This document shows, piece by piece, positions 51,201-63,475 of a DNA stretch of 64,000 bases. Every line of letters starts with the position of its first letter. Within the stretch, counting starts at the first letter, position 1. This DNA is from Leidyana gryllorum EB-2025a (taxonomy: Eukaryota > Apicomplexa): assembly GCA_048772705.1 (NCBI GenBank), contig JBLWGC010000104.1:992001-1056000 (forward strand). The letters are read 5' to 3'. Under the pieces are notes generated by a model. The model saw nothing but the letters and a program-made list of their open reading frames with translations, did not search any database and was not told the origin of the DNA. A program made the translations under genes and the position numbers.

Positions 51201-54200
51201 CATAGACCCGTCAAGCAAAACCAGAACCCTGCAAGTCGCCATCTCAGCTCTCAAAGTCGGTGTCACAATGCTTACAGATGGTGCTGTGGAAGCGAAGTGC
51301 GAAGTTCCGGACGTATTGGTTCAAACTTGGAACGAGACTGAGCGATTCGTTATCGTTCGGACACCGCGAACCACAGAACTATGCCAAAATGACGCATGGC
51401 GGTGTGCCTTCCGGGGTCATCCGCTCCAAGACTATGATGACGTACAATGTTGCCAAGCATCGGCGTACGATGTGGGTGTGCAAGACTCTCCAGATGACTA
51501 CTACGACCGAACTGCTGGGAGCAATCCAATGCTACCATTTCTGGATGTCAGTGTGCTGATGAAGAAGAATAGTCCGATTAGTGTTAGTATCTCTCTCTAC
51601 CGCGCTTTGGAGGTGTTCTGGGACAGGGCGAGTGTGGCAGCTCTCAAGACCTTCGTGGCATCGTTCACAGCGGTCACCTTATCTGAGGAGGGTACAGAAG
51701 CTTTACACTTACTGTTGGAGTCTATCAGCAGCGGCTCAATAGATGGGGACAGCTATCTCGGGAATCCGAGTCGTGCCAGCGCTTGGGGCGACTTTGTCGG
51801 CGAGCTCGTGTCGAACCCGAGCCCCTCGCAGTATGAGGGACCCCTGAGCGTAGCCCTCGATGTTGCGATCAAGGCTCCGGTTCGCGTTTGGATGTACTCT
51901 CAAGGGTCCAAGGCTTTCATGGCACAATTCAGTCACTTGGGATTGTCCCTGGGCATGCGTGAAGATCAGGCTTTGATGGCGATTAAAGGTAATCTTGGAC
52001 CTCTACAGTGTCTGGACGCCCGTCACGGACCCAAGCTCCGATGGCTACTGAGCCCTCTGGAGGGTGTGGAAGAATCTGCATCGGTATCGTTCGACGTAGA
52101 CCTGCTGAACCATGCTGTGATCTACTCGGATGACACAGTCACGGACCCTGGGGTGTACGTGGATGCTCGTGTTGGTCCCTGTCACGTAAACTTTGCGCTC
52201 TATGATGTGCTTAGCTTGTGGAATACCTTCTTGTCCGAGGTGCTGGGGGCCATAACCAGTCGACCGAACATTCTATTGAAAGTGGACGAAGCCGAAGCCC
52301 GTATTGCTGCCTCTGCTTTCCTCAATTCGAGTCTGGCTGACCGAATCTTCTTGGACAATGTGGCTGGTCTCCATCCCAGTGATCTCAAATCCCTCTACCT
52401 TTCGATCTTGTGGCTAACCCGCCCAACATCTCTATTTCTAGAAGACGCTGTCCGTAAGTTGTCGTTTGCTCGCTTGTCTTCACCCATCCATTGGCAGTAC
52501 AAAACTTCTTGTATCTCTTCGTAACGGGTCTCCGCGAGATTGGCCTGGCTCCAATCACCCCTCGAATGGCCGAGAAATTACGAGATTGGGGGCGGACTCT
52601 CTGTGGCACTAAAGTGTTTGGCAAGACATCGTGCGCAGCTCGGCTGGTGGGATTGATAGCCGACATCCCGAGTTGTCCTGGCGAGATCGGACTCGATTAC
52701 GACCACTTCCGACTACGAATCGGGAATCTGGTCATCTCGAATATTCCCGGCTACCTCAAATCACGGCTGAGTCAAGAGCTGCTGCCTTATGAGGCTGCGG
52801 TTTCTCTGGCTCCAGACATCATCGGGTAAGAGTCGACTGACTTCTGTCTCTCTGACCTTTCTTTGCCCGCTGGACAGTCGTGGAGTGAGCCAAAATGCTG
52901 AGAAAGCGGATCGATACACTCCATACGAGCACAGTCTCGTGATAGACAAATTAGATCAGCACTTTGACGTCCAAGGAGACATCGCAGAATGGGAAGAGGC
53001 CCATCATCATCCGGACTCCTATGCTGGATCAACGTACCATCGGTGCTTTGGATATTTCGAGTACTTTGCATTCATTCTCCGAGCCTTCAGCTTCACCTTC
53101 CGCTCGGGCGGTCGCGACACGATGTACGGACTGAACAATCTGGATGTCTCGTGCTCTGTCAGTGACGCGATGGGCAATGTTAAGGATGTTCTGAAACCCC
53201 CCTTGATGATCCAAGCCACCTTATGGCCCGGTGCGAACGGATCGGACATTGCAGCGCGATTCGATCCGGCGGCACTCGAATGTTTGATGGGAGTTCTATT
53301 CCGGAACATCCTTGCTGCACCGAAGGAGGAGGCAACTCCGCTACCCCAGCCATCTGATATTGCTGATCGTATGGACATTCTCGTGGGGTTGGCCATGTCC
53401 CCGATCAAGATCGAATTTTACGAGGAGACTCTCAAAGTACCTTATCAGTTCAGGATTGAAGACATACAGGTAAGCCGGCCGATCCACTTTGAAGCTCACG
53501 ACGTTGACAGCTAGGCGTGATGCTGTACACCAAAGGCGGCCTGCAGCTGGGCGTAGATCTCAAGACGATCAGTGTCAGAGTTACAGGCGCGGATGACGAG
53601 CCCGATACTGTCGCAATAATGGGCTTGGGGGTGTCTCTGGACATGGGTCCAGCAAAAGCCGCCCTCACGCAGACAGAGAAACCCACCATGGCCCCCCTGG
53701 GTCACCACATGGTGCAGGGATGGCATTGCAAACCGATATCTTCACTTGCCGACATGGACACGTTGAAATTGACCAATTGCCAGCTCAAGTCGATCTCAGT
53801 GTCACTGAGTCCAATGACCGTCAATATGCCATTGGGGAGGATTAACCCGTTCGTAAATGTCTTGCTGGGGAGCATCATCCCGTCAGTACTGAAAGGAATG
53901 GGCGATCCTGAAGCCGAGGTTACAGTGAGCAAAGCCGCTGATCCTCCGTCCCTTTTGTGCGCTACCGTGGGAATGGAGGAATGCACGATACAGGCACACC
54001 ACGCCTCCGAGATGGAAGTGGGACTGGTGACGCCTCGAATGCAGTTGGACTTCACCTCGACGACCAACAATGCCCCACTTCCATCTCAGACCGTTGTCAA
54101 CTTTGCTTACCCAACCGACAACCACCCATCGCGTGCTTTGCACTTATCAACCGCACGGTACACCGACCCCACTTCGATAGCGCCCCCAGGCTTCGTCGTC

Positions 54201-57200
54201 ACATACACTTCACGGATGAAGACACCTGAAGTTGTGTCTCATGAGGTACAAATGACGGTGGAGGGACCCTGGCATCTGGCGGTGGACGAAGAACTGATCG
54301 GCCAGGTGAAGAGGGTCGTGAGGTGTCTTCAGGGGTTGAACGAGCAAATGCTGCCACGAAGCATCGACGAGATTGAAGGGTCCGCCCAGCCAGAGGAAGA
54401 AGAGGATCTCATCTGGTTGGCCCCGTCTCCCCTGACATCTCAACTACCAGAAGCATCAGAAACACCGGAAGCACCGGAAACCACTCGCGACGAAGTTGCT
54501 TTGGCGGTCCCAACAACGACTCCAGCGAACGAACTCAAAGTTGCGGTGCGTGTACAAGGGGGATGTGTGTTGGGTCTCACTACTGGAGCTCTCCACTCGG
54601 CGTTGAACTGGGACAGTGAGAGTCAATCTTTGGTCTCAACGCCGCTGGCACGCATCAACGTCGGAGAAGTTGGCGCATTACTGAGTACCACTGACGCGAA
54701 AATACAGATGACAGATGCGACCATTGCCCTGTGGCATCCAGATGCAATGACTTTCGAGCCGCTTCTGGAGGTAGTGTCGACTTTGGTATTGCAAGGTCAG
54801 CTGGGACCGCCTGAACGAGTGGCTGTTCAAGCGCTCAATGAGGAGCCGTTGCTCGTGACGGTCACCCCGAATACCTTGCGCGCAGCTATGGCGGTCCCTA
54901 AGCTGCTGAGCGAGAGCGGGCCCACAACGCTTCCACAAGCGACGGCTTTGACAGGTTTCATTTTGAGGAATGAGTCCAGTCAATGTCACGAGATTTCGAT
55001 CTGCCTCGACTCGCTGCAGGAATGGGCGGCGAAGAAGGGTTGTATGTCGCGGCTGTGGGACGACCAACTGTTCCCAGGAGAGTCCAAACGGATTTGGATT
55101 CCATCCAATGTGCACATTTTCTGGCCAGCTGAAGGTCTTGCATACAGAATCATTATTCGCCATCGACGATGGGGATCGATCTCCTTCACAGCTGATCGGT
55201 TCTTCTCCTATATGACTCAGGATCCAGACTCCCTCAGTTTCCGAGATGGACAATTGCTGATCACCAAGCCGGCCACCAGAGGAGACCGAGAGTGGATACC
55301 GGAAGTCCTTCTGTTGACCCAAGACACCATTGTATCGAATGAAACCGGGCGGTCTTTGCAAATTATCTGGAAGGGCGAATCAGTGTACGTGGAGTGCAAA
55401 GATCACTCGAAGATTTACGTTCCGCACAACAGTAAGCGTCCTTCTGCGCCATTTCAATCCAGTGGCTAACCTTTCAGCTGAGGTACTTATCCGTCATTGC
55501 GATCGACCCCTACCCGGCAGTCTACAAGCGAACATGGACTCCAGCATGGCCACCTTGGAGTGGACCGAGGAGGACGCCGGGTCTCACGGGTTCATTATGG
55601 TCCACACCCAGAGAGAGTTAGTACCGCACTCTCAGCAGACACGGACTCGAATCTCATTGTCGGCTCCACTCGAAGTTCAGAATTGTACATGTCTCCCGTT
55701 GCAGTAAGCAGTTCTGTTGTCAAATTTTGATTGCGGTCCATGCAGAGTTGTCCTAACCGGATCTTTCGGTGAGGCAGTGTGCGCCCCAGACGCATGTGGA
55801 GATCCCGTGCTTTTGTTCGGCCTCGCTCAAGAGAGCAAGACAGAATTGGGAGTACGCGTGGGCGACTGGCATGGAGCTGTTCTCATTGATACGATCTTCC
55901 GGTATCAGCGGAAGGGAGAGTTGTCGACTTGCGAACTCCCTCTTCAATACACTGGGGAGAGTATGGGAACTGGAGTCGGTCCCACCTTGCGGGTCATGCT
56001 GACTAATGCTGGCCGAGGTGAATGCACTCTATTGGTCATCACCTTCGACGTCTGTATCATGAGCTCCTGGCCAATAACAGAAGTGAATTTGTCGAAGAGT
56101 GCCGTCCTTCCCTTCGAGAACCACCTTGTGTCTCCTGCTATGGCTGACCAGATGACGAGACTGATGGGCCCGCATTTCTATATGTACGCACTCACGTACG
56201 ATCATCTAAGGATGCTGTCCATCGATCTGCGGGTCACTACATCGGTTGAGGGCGTCGCCGCATTGCGATTCTTGGGCACCGATATGAGGAAAGCAAAGGC
56301 AGGATCTGTTCTCGACGGACAGATAATATCGTGGGAAGAGTGTAACACATTCCAAGATCGCCTCGTGGAGCCTCGGTCCATCTTTCGCATGCTCGACGAC
56401 GACGTGACAGCTTGTTTCGTGTCACGCCGTTGTGCCGCCCAAGTACCCAAAATGTTCGCAGCTCGTTCCACCTTCTGTGTCGTCAACAACTCGGCTCAAC
56501 CACTCATGTTTCGGAGACATCTTGACGAGTCATCTATACGCGAATGTGCACCCAACTCTTGTATGGACTTACCCATTCGCGAGGGCGAGGCGGGAACTGA
56601 GTTCCTGTCATTCGCTCCCGTCCAACTTCCTTCGGTGGATGACTCTCCATCATCGACGAGCAGAGTGTGTACATGGTGTACGATGAGGTTGCTACCATTT
56701 GACGGCCAACCGAGAGCTTTCAATGTAATGTCCGTCGACCATCGGTCGACTTACTATTGCTTCGCTGTCAGTTGGGAATGGCTTCCAACAGCAGGCTTTG
56801 CTTTGGTGATAAGTGACTCTCAAGCCGTGTCTCTGTCGCTGCCCTACGCATTTGCACCCGACTTCCGAGCTTCCAGACGTGTGGTGTCGCTCCACTTGGA
56901 GTGCAAATGGACGGGCGAAAGTACAACTGTGGTAGCGGGTGTCAACGATCCTCCCATACCTTTCGTTCCTATGACCGAAGACTATGCGGCCACCGGATTC
57001 ATGATTTCCACAGATGTCGACGAGCCTCGGCCGATCCATTTGTCGCAGATTCCTGATCACGGACGCTTCGTTCTGGATAGAGAAGCCTTCCGAGAAGCGA
57101 TGCCCAATGAAGTCGCTTTGGCTACCGCGATTCATTCCCCGACCGGTGGGTGTGACCGCTGGGTCGTTCGGAAGATTGAGGTTCGCGCCAGCGACTCCAC

Positions 57201-59378
57201 TACGGTTGAGCCCACGTTGTGTATGGCAGAGGCGAAGCAAATTCTGGGCACTGATGAAGACACGCGTTGGGCATTGTTGTGTAAGGCACAGACAGGTGGG
57301 CAGGAATGCTCAGTGAATCTACCAGCGGTCAATCTTTCGTTGTGTCTGGGATGCAATGGGGAGGAGTTGGCCGCTGTAACAGCCAATGGGTTGAGCATCC
57401 GGGCACGGTACAATGTGGATCAAGGTGTGGTGGCAAATCTGGAAATCAAGCGAATCCTGCTGACTCAAGATCACTTGCTGGAAGGAGTTCCATTCTTCTC
57501 ACGAGTTTGTAATTGGGGATCTGGGAGTGCGTATTGTCTGCGAGTATGTTCGCGAGTGGACCTCGTGAGAGACATCACTGGGTCCATTGTACCCCCCTAC
57601 ATCGTCCGCCTCTTGCTGGTCGACTTTGGAGACATGAGAGTGACATGCGATCTTCGCAACTTGGATACTTTGGTGCTACTCGGAGAGAAGATGTACGAGC
57701 TGCTGATGGAAGGGAGCAACGCCGCTGACCTCACCCACAATGAGTCGAAGCAGACGATGATGCGGGACCTTTTGGCCGATCGCATCTCTGCAGACTTCTC
57801 CCCATTACGGAATCGCAATATACGATTCTACATTCCATCCCAGTTTGGAGACTTCAACAAATGTCATATGATCTCACCGTGCAATCTTTACCTAAGTTTC
57901 CTCCCTATCCTTGACTACCAATTCACTTCGAAACTGTTCCGTGGGGATACCAAGTTACCCGTTGACTCCAACTGGGTCACAGTTCCGAGAGCATTAAAGT
58001 TCCTGCCAGTGGTGGGCGCGGTGTGTGAGGTGCCCATCAGCTTCAAGGAGATCCGACTGAACTCTTCCAAGCGATCGCGCGATGCCAATACGCATTCGCC
58101 AAGTGACCTGGTGGACATCATCTTGGCGCAATTGCGACCAAACATTTGGCAACAAGTAGCGCGCTTTGTTGGGCATCTCGATAGCTTGGGACAGCCCAGT
58201 CACGTTGTCGGGACATTGACTCGAGAGTTCATGAAACTGGCAGGCAAGGACGTGGATGACCAAGTTTTGCCGACGCCTGACAAGTTGGACGCGCTGACTA
58301 TTGAAGAGGAGGACGAAGAGGACAACGACGCCGTCCCAAGTCAGATACCCGGCAGCACTTCTCCCCAGACAGCACAGTCTAAGAAGAAGAGAAGACGGAG
58401 ACTGCTGGCGAGAGGATCGAAACGACGGTTGATCAAGTCCGTAACTCAAGACAGTCTCAATGGGATTTCTCGGGTCAGTTATCACATTGCCCAACTTGCA
58501 GCTACAATGCAAGGAGACGTCAAGAGACAACGAGTGGCCATCGAGTCGAGTTACAACAAACAGATCAAGGACTATGTCGAGCGGAACGGGCACAATATCG
58601 GCCATTTGATGCTCCTCAACGATGACTTGCATCAAAAGGAAATCCTTCCAAACTTGTCTTCGAGCACCAAAGCGTTGCAGGCTGTCGGAGCCGGCGTTGT
58701 CAATGTCTTTGAGGCTGCCGGAACCGCTTCGGCCGGCCTCGCCAGACACATCGGGGCTGATACTGTGTCTCTGAATACCGTGTTGACCCCACGGCCATTG
58801 TACGATCGAAGTTTCGAGGGGTCGGGAGTCTACCGAGGGTATTTGCGTTCACCTGTCAACGCCGCTGAAATCACGTTCAGTCAGTTGGGGATCCGTGTAG
58901 AACAGTAAGCAAAGACTTATCAGTCAGTCATTGAAAAGCTGTCCCTCCCCACTTTACAGATATGGCAGAATGTACGAACTGTTCCTCGACGCGAAACAAG
59001 AACAACAACTCGGTGTGTATCATCGAGTACTCGTTTTGGTGAGTTGAAATTGACACTTGTGTGATGTTTGAGCGGTTGGCATCGATTGGTTGTTTGACTG
59101 ATTCCCTGACTGACTACACATTCTCTTTTCTTCTTCTACCACTTTAGGTGACTCCGCGACCAATGTATGGCCCTGGAATGATCTTGATTGCTTACGATAC
59201 CATTGATGTTCTCCGACTAAGCCCCACAAATACTGCAGTGGAGGTTGCTGCTCAACCCTCTCGAAATATAGCCATCCAATTCGGGTCAGTGACAGAAGCT
59301 CAAAGATGCCTCAAGGTTCTGCGTAAACACTGGCTCCTCAACAAGCGAGAGCAAGCAGTGCAAGTAACGCCTACATGA
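48250..59378 (+). CDS. VPS13: VPS13-family bridge-like lipid transfer protein
   Basis: Very large protein of the VPS13 type, which forms a hydrophobic groove that moves phospholipids between membranes at contact sites. Ten exons (48250-49073, 49125-49401, 49441-52453, 52498-52825, 52878-53469, 53511-55431, 55478-55703, 55746-58904, 58960-59038, 59148-59378) add to exactly 3550 codons. The N-terminus (MGWLKGFLGTLGRTTG, then beta-strand repeats such as VYVGFTSVHFPRVVL) is a divergent chorein-like region. The middle is long beta-rich repeats. VSNETGRSLQIIWKGES and HRRWGSISFTADRF resemble the adaptor-binding (SHR-BD) region. The C-terminus has the helical GVVNVFEAAGTASAGLARH and a PH-like RCLKVLRKHWLLN. 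Several exons exceed 1.9 kb, unlike neighbours. A different bridge-like lipid transfer family is the main alternative. Confidence 0.75.
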
Positions 59379-59449
59379 TGGGAGGGGACGCGGCTCATCA
59401 ACCTCTGAACTACAGGTCACCGCCATCCGCCCGCCATCCTGTAATTTGC

Positions 59450-60515
59450 TCAATAATCCATTTCGTATGGCCTGTGAACCGTCATGATTACACACGACAC
59501 ACCTGGAATCACCCACCTCAGGTCATCGATGGCTCGGAATACTGGGTTCGTTTCAATCTTCTCATGGGGCGCGGGAGGCGCAGAGTCCCACTTGACACGC
59601 TCGTCTCCGCACATGTGATAGACATGGTCTGATTCCGCTATTTCAGTGGGAATGATGGGACCAATGTACCGACGGCATTGCAGACACTCTCCTGGTACAC
59701 CGTAATCTTCTCTATCCGCCAAACATTCCGGGCATCGGGCTCGATTCACTATCATATCTACAAACACGGCACCCGAACAGATGAACTTGGCAAACCGATA
59801 GCACACACTTACCAAAGTCGCCACACTCCTCCAAGTCTTGAACAGCGACTTCATCCCCAACCGCACATCCATCCATCAGACACTGGGGAATCAGAGCTGT
59901 GAAACATCTGGGACTCAAGCACCATTCCACTCACTTCGCCCTTCATTGTTCTGCAACAAAATCTTAGCTCGCTCCCACTCATTGATCAACTCCACATTAC
60001 GTAGACCTGCACGCCGCCAAGACCGCAGGTGGAAAGGGACACCATGGCGCAATAGCTTACCTCGGCCATAGACCACATCCTTGTTGATATCCATCAGAAC
60101 ATATTTGATCCGCTTCCGAGCTAAGAAGTGCTGGAGCCTCAACGAGGCAAAATAGGAGTGGATAACCCCCTTCAACGATGATACAACCGCAATAACCTGA
60201 GGACAAGGTTGTCATTTTGGCCGAATCCCCCAAACGCACCTCAGCCGGCTCTTCAGGTGGCGGCGGTTGATTATAGATGGGCGGTGAGATATCGTCTCCG
60301 CTGTGACGAGCGAGCTCGGCAGCCTCCTCCAAACTCATCTCTTGCGACACTTCTTGAGCCACTGAATGCGTATACCGTTACCACTTTGCCGCCAGCAACA
60401 ACTCACTGCCATAGTCAAATTCGAGTGAAGGCTCCGGGTTTTCCGCCAGAAAGGCCTCTGCGCCAGCATCTAAGTCGACCGAATCTCCATATAAGTATGA
60501 AGGATCGTTACTCAT
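59450..60515 (-). CDS. Glutaredoxin-like (SH3BGR-type) domain with C-terminal CxxC zinc-finger-like tail
   Basis: Six exons (60515-60407, 60361-60240, 60196-60061, 60006-59935, 59896-59813, 59757-59450) give 276 residues. An acidic Pro-rich N-terminus (MSNDPSYLYGDSVDLDAG, PPIYNQPPPPEE) precedes a thioredoxin fold of the glutaredoxin-like type: VIAVVSSLKGVIHSYFA, IKYVLMDINKD, then LIPQCLMDGCAVGDEVAVQD, which corresponds to the glutaredoxin P-x-(I/V)-F-x-(D/N)-G-x-x-(I/V)-G region. No CPxC redox pair is seen at the usual place, as in SH3BGR proteins, so redox activity is doubtful. The C-terminal part has CPEC and CLQC that may form a zinc ribbon. It converges with VPS13 (71 bp apart) and diverges from the membrane-protein gene. 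Confidence 0.65.
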
Positions 60516-60587
60516 CTGACCGAGAGTGGTGGTGCACCCTCAAAACCCTCCATTAGTCAACACTTTTTTCGGGGCTGGAACCTCGAA
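60516..60587. promoter_or_regulatory. 72-bp divergent region
   Basis: Separates the glutaredoxin-like gene (minus) from the type I membrane protein gene (plus). No motif stands out beyond a run of six T (60565-60570 area). Confidence 0.4.
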
Positions 60588-63446
60588 ATGCGTATTGGTT
60601 GCACCGTTGTCCTCGCCTGCGCGGTTGAAGCCGCCTTCTGGAATCGTAAGCATCCGTAAGACGTTATAGACAGTGGGCCGCCAGATGAAGCAGGGGCTGT
60701 TGCGAGCGGCATTGCTATAGATCAATTGATCCCCTCACCGGTTGACAGCCGTAAACAAGAAGAAGGTGGTGCTGTCGGGCTCGACGGACAAAACCTCGAC
60801 GAAAGTGCGCAGAAGGAGGTTGCGAACCCGAATGTAGCAATTCCGACCCTCGCTGGCGCTCTCGCCCAGGACAGTAAGTGGAATGTCGGTTCTTACCGAC
60901 TAAAATCTTGGCTAGTCGGTGATGCCGGTGCTGCACAAGCCAACGACGAGGTTGCCGCCGCAGCCGCTGCGGGGCTCGAAGTCAAAGACAAAGACAGCGA
61001 CCTGCAGTCCCTGGCGTCCGCAGATGTAGCTGCTGCTGCTGCTGTTGCACCCACGACGCCGCAGGACGATGATGAAAAGGACGATGAAGAGAACGAAGAA
61101 GCACCGACGGATGTGGCGGAATCGATTAGCCCATCTCAACCTTCTGCCATCAGCCGTTTAGAGGCCGCTGCTGTGGACGCGACGACAACGAAAAGGTCTG
61201 ACGCAGATGTCGATACCGACAAGAATGCTGGTGATGCTGATGAAGAGCTCGCAGTGAAACAGGGAGACGAAAAGGCTGATGGCAAGGAAATGTTGGCGCT
61301 GGAAGCGAATGTGGTGGCTGGCTCAAGAAGTTCCGATCAACGGAAAGTTCCGGAAAGCGCAAACGAAGATGTCCTCTCTGGAGAAGAGGTTCGGGGTAAG
61401 GACATGCTGGGCGCCTTGGAAGGGAAGGTGTCGCAAGAAGATATCAACGCCCCTCCGGTTGATTTAAAGGACGCTCGGTTGCGACCTGCCGATTCCGACG
61501 AGGGTCTCTCTGCGATGGAACTCCAGCGTCGGTCTCTCGAGGTCGCCTTCGGTGACACAGGCAACCTGGATCGCTGGACGGTGATGCAGAGAGAAGGCCA
61601 ACCAAGCGCTAAATTCAGGTGGGTGATCCACGAATAGTCTGCGGCGGGAATCGTCTCATTTTAGCTGCTCGAATAAAGAGCCGCAGAAGCTGTTCCATGT
61701 AACTCGTATGCAAGCCGCGTCCGAGATTTCATTCCATGGGAGCAGTCCTGTGCTCGAAGTGATGGACTACGATGACTCTTTGTGGGGTTTCGGAAAGAAC
61801 ATCCCTAAGCCATGGAAGAAGTTCTGGGATTTTGATGATCAGGATGAGGACGGAGAGGCCATGCTCGCTCTGACCAATTTTACTTTGGAAGTCCATCCTT
61901 TGAACGCTGAAGGCCAAATTGATACAACGATTGAGAAGGACTTTGTCCGAGTGTACACTGAGCCGGATCATGAAGGAGATATGGTCCTGCTGGATACCAA
62001 CGAGTCTCTGCGCATTGTTTATGTGTGTACCGATGTTGGTCAAGCGATGATTAAGATGCATACGGTATGGATTGGTGGAAATGATCGTTTTCACGCTCCC
62101 CTCAGATAACGGCCGACGGTGTCGACCTCTGCTTCGCCTGGGTCAAAGAGTGTAAGCCGTCTTGGGAGGGTTTGAAGGTGGGTGTGGTCGCGTACCGCTT
62201 TTTCGATATTGTTTGCCCCGTTTCAGATCATTCAAAGCGGCAGTGGCGACACTGTGTGGGAGAACGGGAAAGTTGCATCCGACTGGGCGAGCCGTGACTC
62301 CACTGGCAGCAACAATGCTCTGTCGTTACAATTGGTTCATCCAGCCTCTGAAGGAAGTATTCGAATTAAGAGTGCGGCTGTGAGCAGTAATTCACCAGAC
62401 TTGAATGCTACTCTTCGTGGCATCATTGGAAGTCGAGATGATGCCGGAGTTGTCTCACTGGGCTACGAACAATCGGAACAACTCGATATTTTGTACAACT
62501 GCGCTGGCGACAAGTCTGGAGTCAAAGCTCATGTGACGTTGAAGATTGTCAACGAGTCTCCAGCAGTCCCTCCTCTCGAGGTTGAGTGGGTTGCCGAGTG
62601 CGGGAACGGTGATCTCTCGACCATCAACGCTATGGCTCTCTCTTGCTCTGTCGGAGGGAACCCTGCGGAACTCTTACCCGAGACAAATGCTATCGAGTCG
62701 GGAGCCGTCTCCTCAGCTTTCATGTCTGACCCGTATCAAGCAGAGGTGGTTGTCATCACACCCGATGACGACTGCACCAGCATCACCTTTACTTCGGCTG
62801 ACGATGAGATTCTGTCGCTCTTCCCCCAGCATCAGGTGAGGGAGGAATTTCAAGTCGGGGCTGGTTGACTTGACATCACGATCTGCAGTTACTATATGAC
62901 CACCGTGTGGTGGCAGTCGCGAATAAGGTGGGGACGGTTGAGACAAGTCTGTTGGGTGATGCGGTTCTTCGAATTGCTTACACCTGTATCGACGAGGGAG
63001 CGACTGATATGCACCTGACGGTCCATTTCCGCAATCGGCCTAGTGTTGATTTGCTTTGGAAAAAGGAGTGTCGAGCACCCGTTGTGCAGTAAGTGCTGCC
63101 TTTACAAAGGAAAGAGAGAGACATTGTTTGCAGTCGTGTTTCTGGTATCACGGGGGCGACTTTAGTTGGATGGCTGCTATTCCTCTTCATCGCGACTTTT
63201 ATGGTCTGCTTTATTTCACGATCGTAAGTCATCAATCTCTCACCCTTTCCTAACAGCTTTTCATTGCAGTCGCACAATCACCAAATACTTATGTAAGAGC
63301 GGGCTGTGTATTCATATTTATCCACATCTTATGGGTTTGCAGGTCGACGGTTGCGTGATCTGTGCTGCTGTATACGGTTCAGATTCTCGGGACGGCAGGT
63401 AGCCGATGAAAGGGGACAGTTTTCCCAATTTGGTGCATCAGTGTAG
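60588..63446 (+). CDS. Type I single-pass membrane protein with three Cys-containing luminal repeats, 829 residues
   Basis: Nine exons (60588-60645, 60685-61618, 61665-62064, 62106-62177, 62227-62835, 62889-63088, 63134-63223, 63270-63292, 63343-63446) close in frame to 829 residues. MRIGCTVVLACAVEAAFW looks like a signal peptide. Residues about 20-330 are acidic, Ala/Asp/Glu-rich and disordered. The luminal part has three related units, each with a Tyr-x-Cys and a Lys/Ala-Glu-Cys: IVYVCTDVG...WVKEC, ILYNCAGDK...WVAEC, IAYTCIDEG...WKKEC. A transmembrane helix follows (GATLVGWLLFLFIATFMVCF), then a short basic tail (RRLRDLCCCIRFRF). A transport receptor, nuclear-envelope or surface protein would fit. 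I recognise no family. Confidence 0.75.
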
Positions 63447-63450
63447 CAGA

Positions 63451-63470
63451 TTTTTTGCGTTTTTGGTCAG
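63451..63470 (+). promoter_or_regulatory. Candidate trans-splice acceptor before RPIA
   Basis: A TTTTTTGCGTTTTTGGTCAG tract ends 5 nt before the RPIA start codon and 24 nt after the stop of the preceding gene. There is no room for an upstream RPIA exon, so a spliced-leader acceptor is the simplest reading. Confidence 0.5.
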
Positions 63471-63475
63471 GCACG

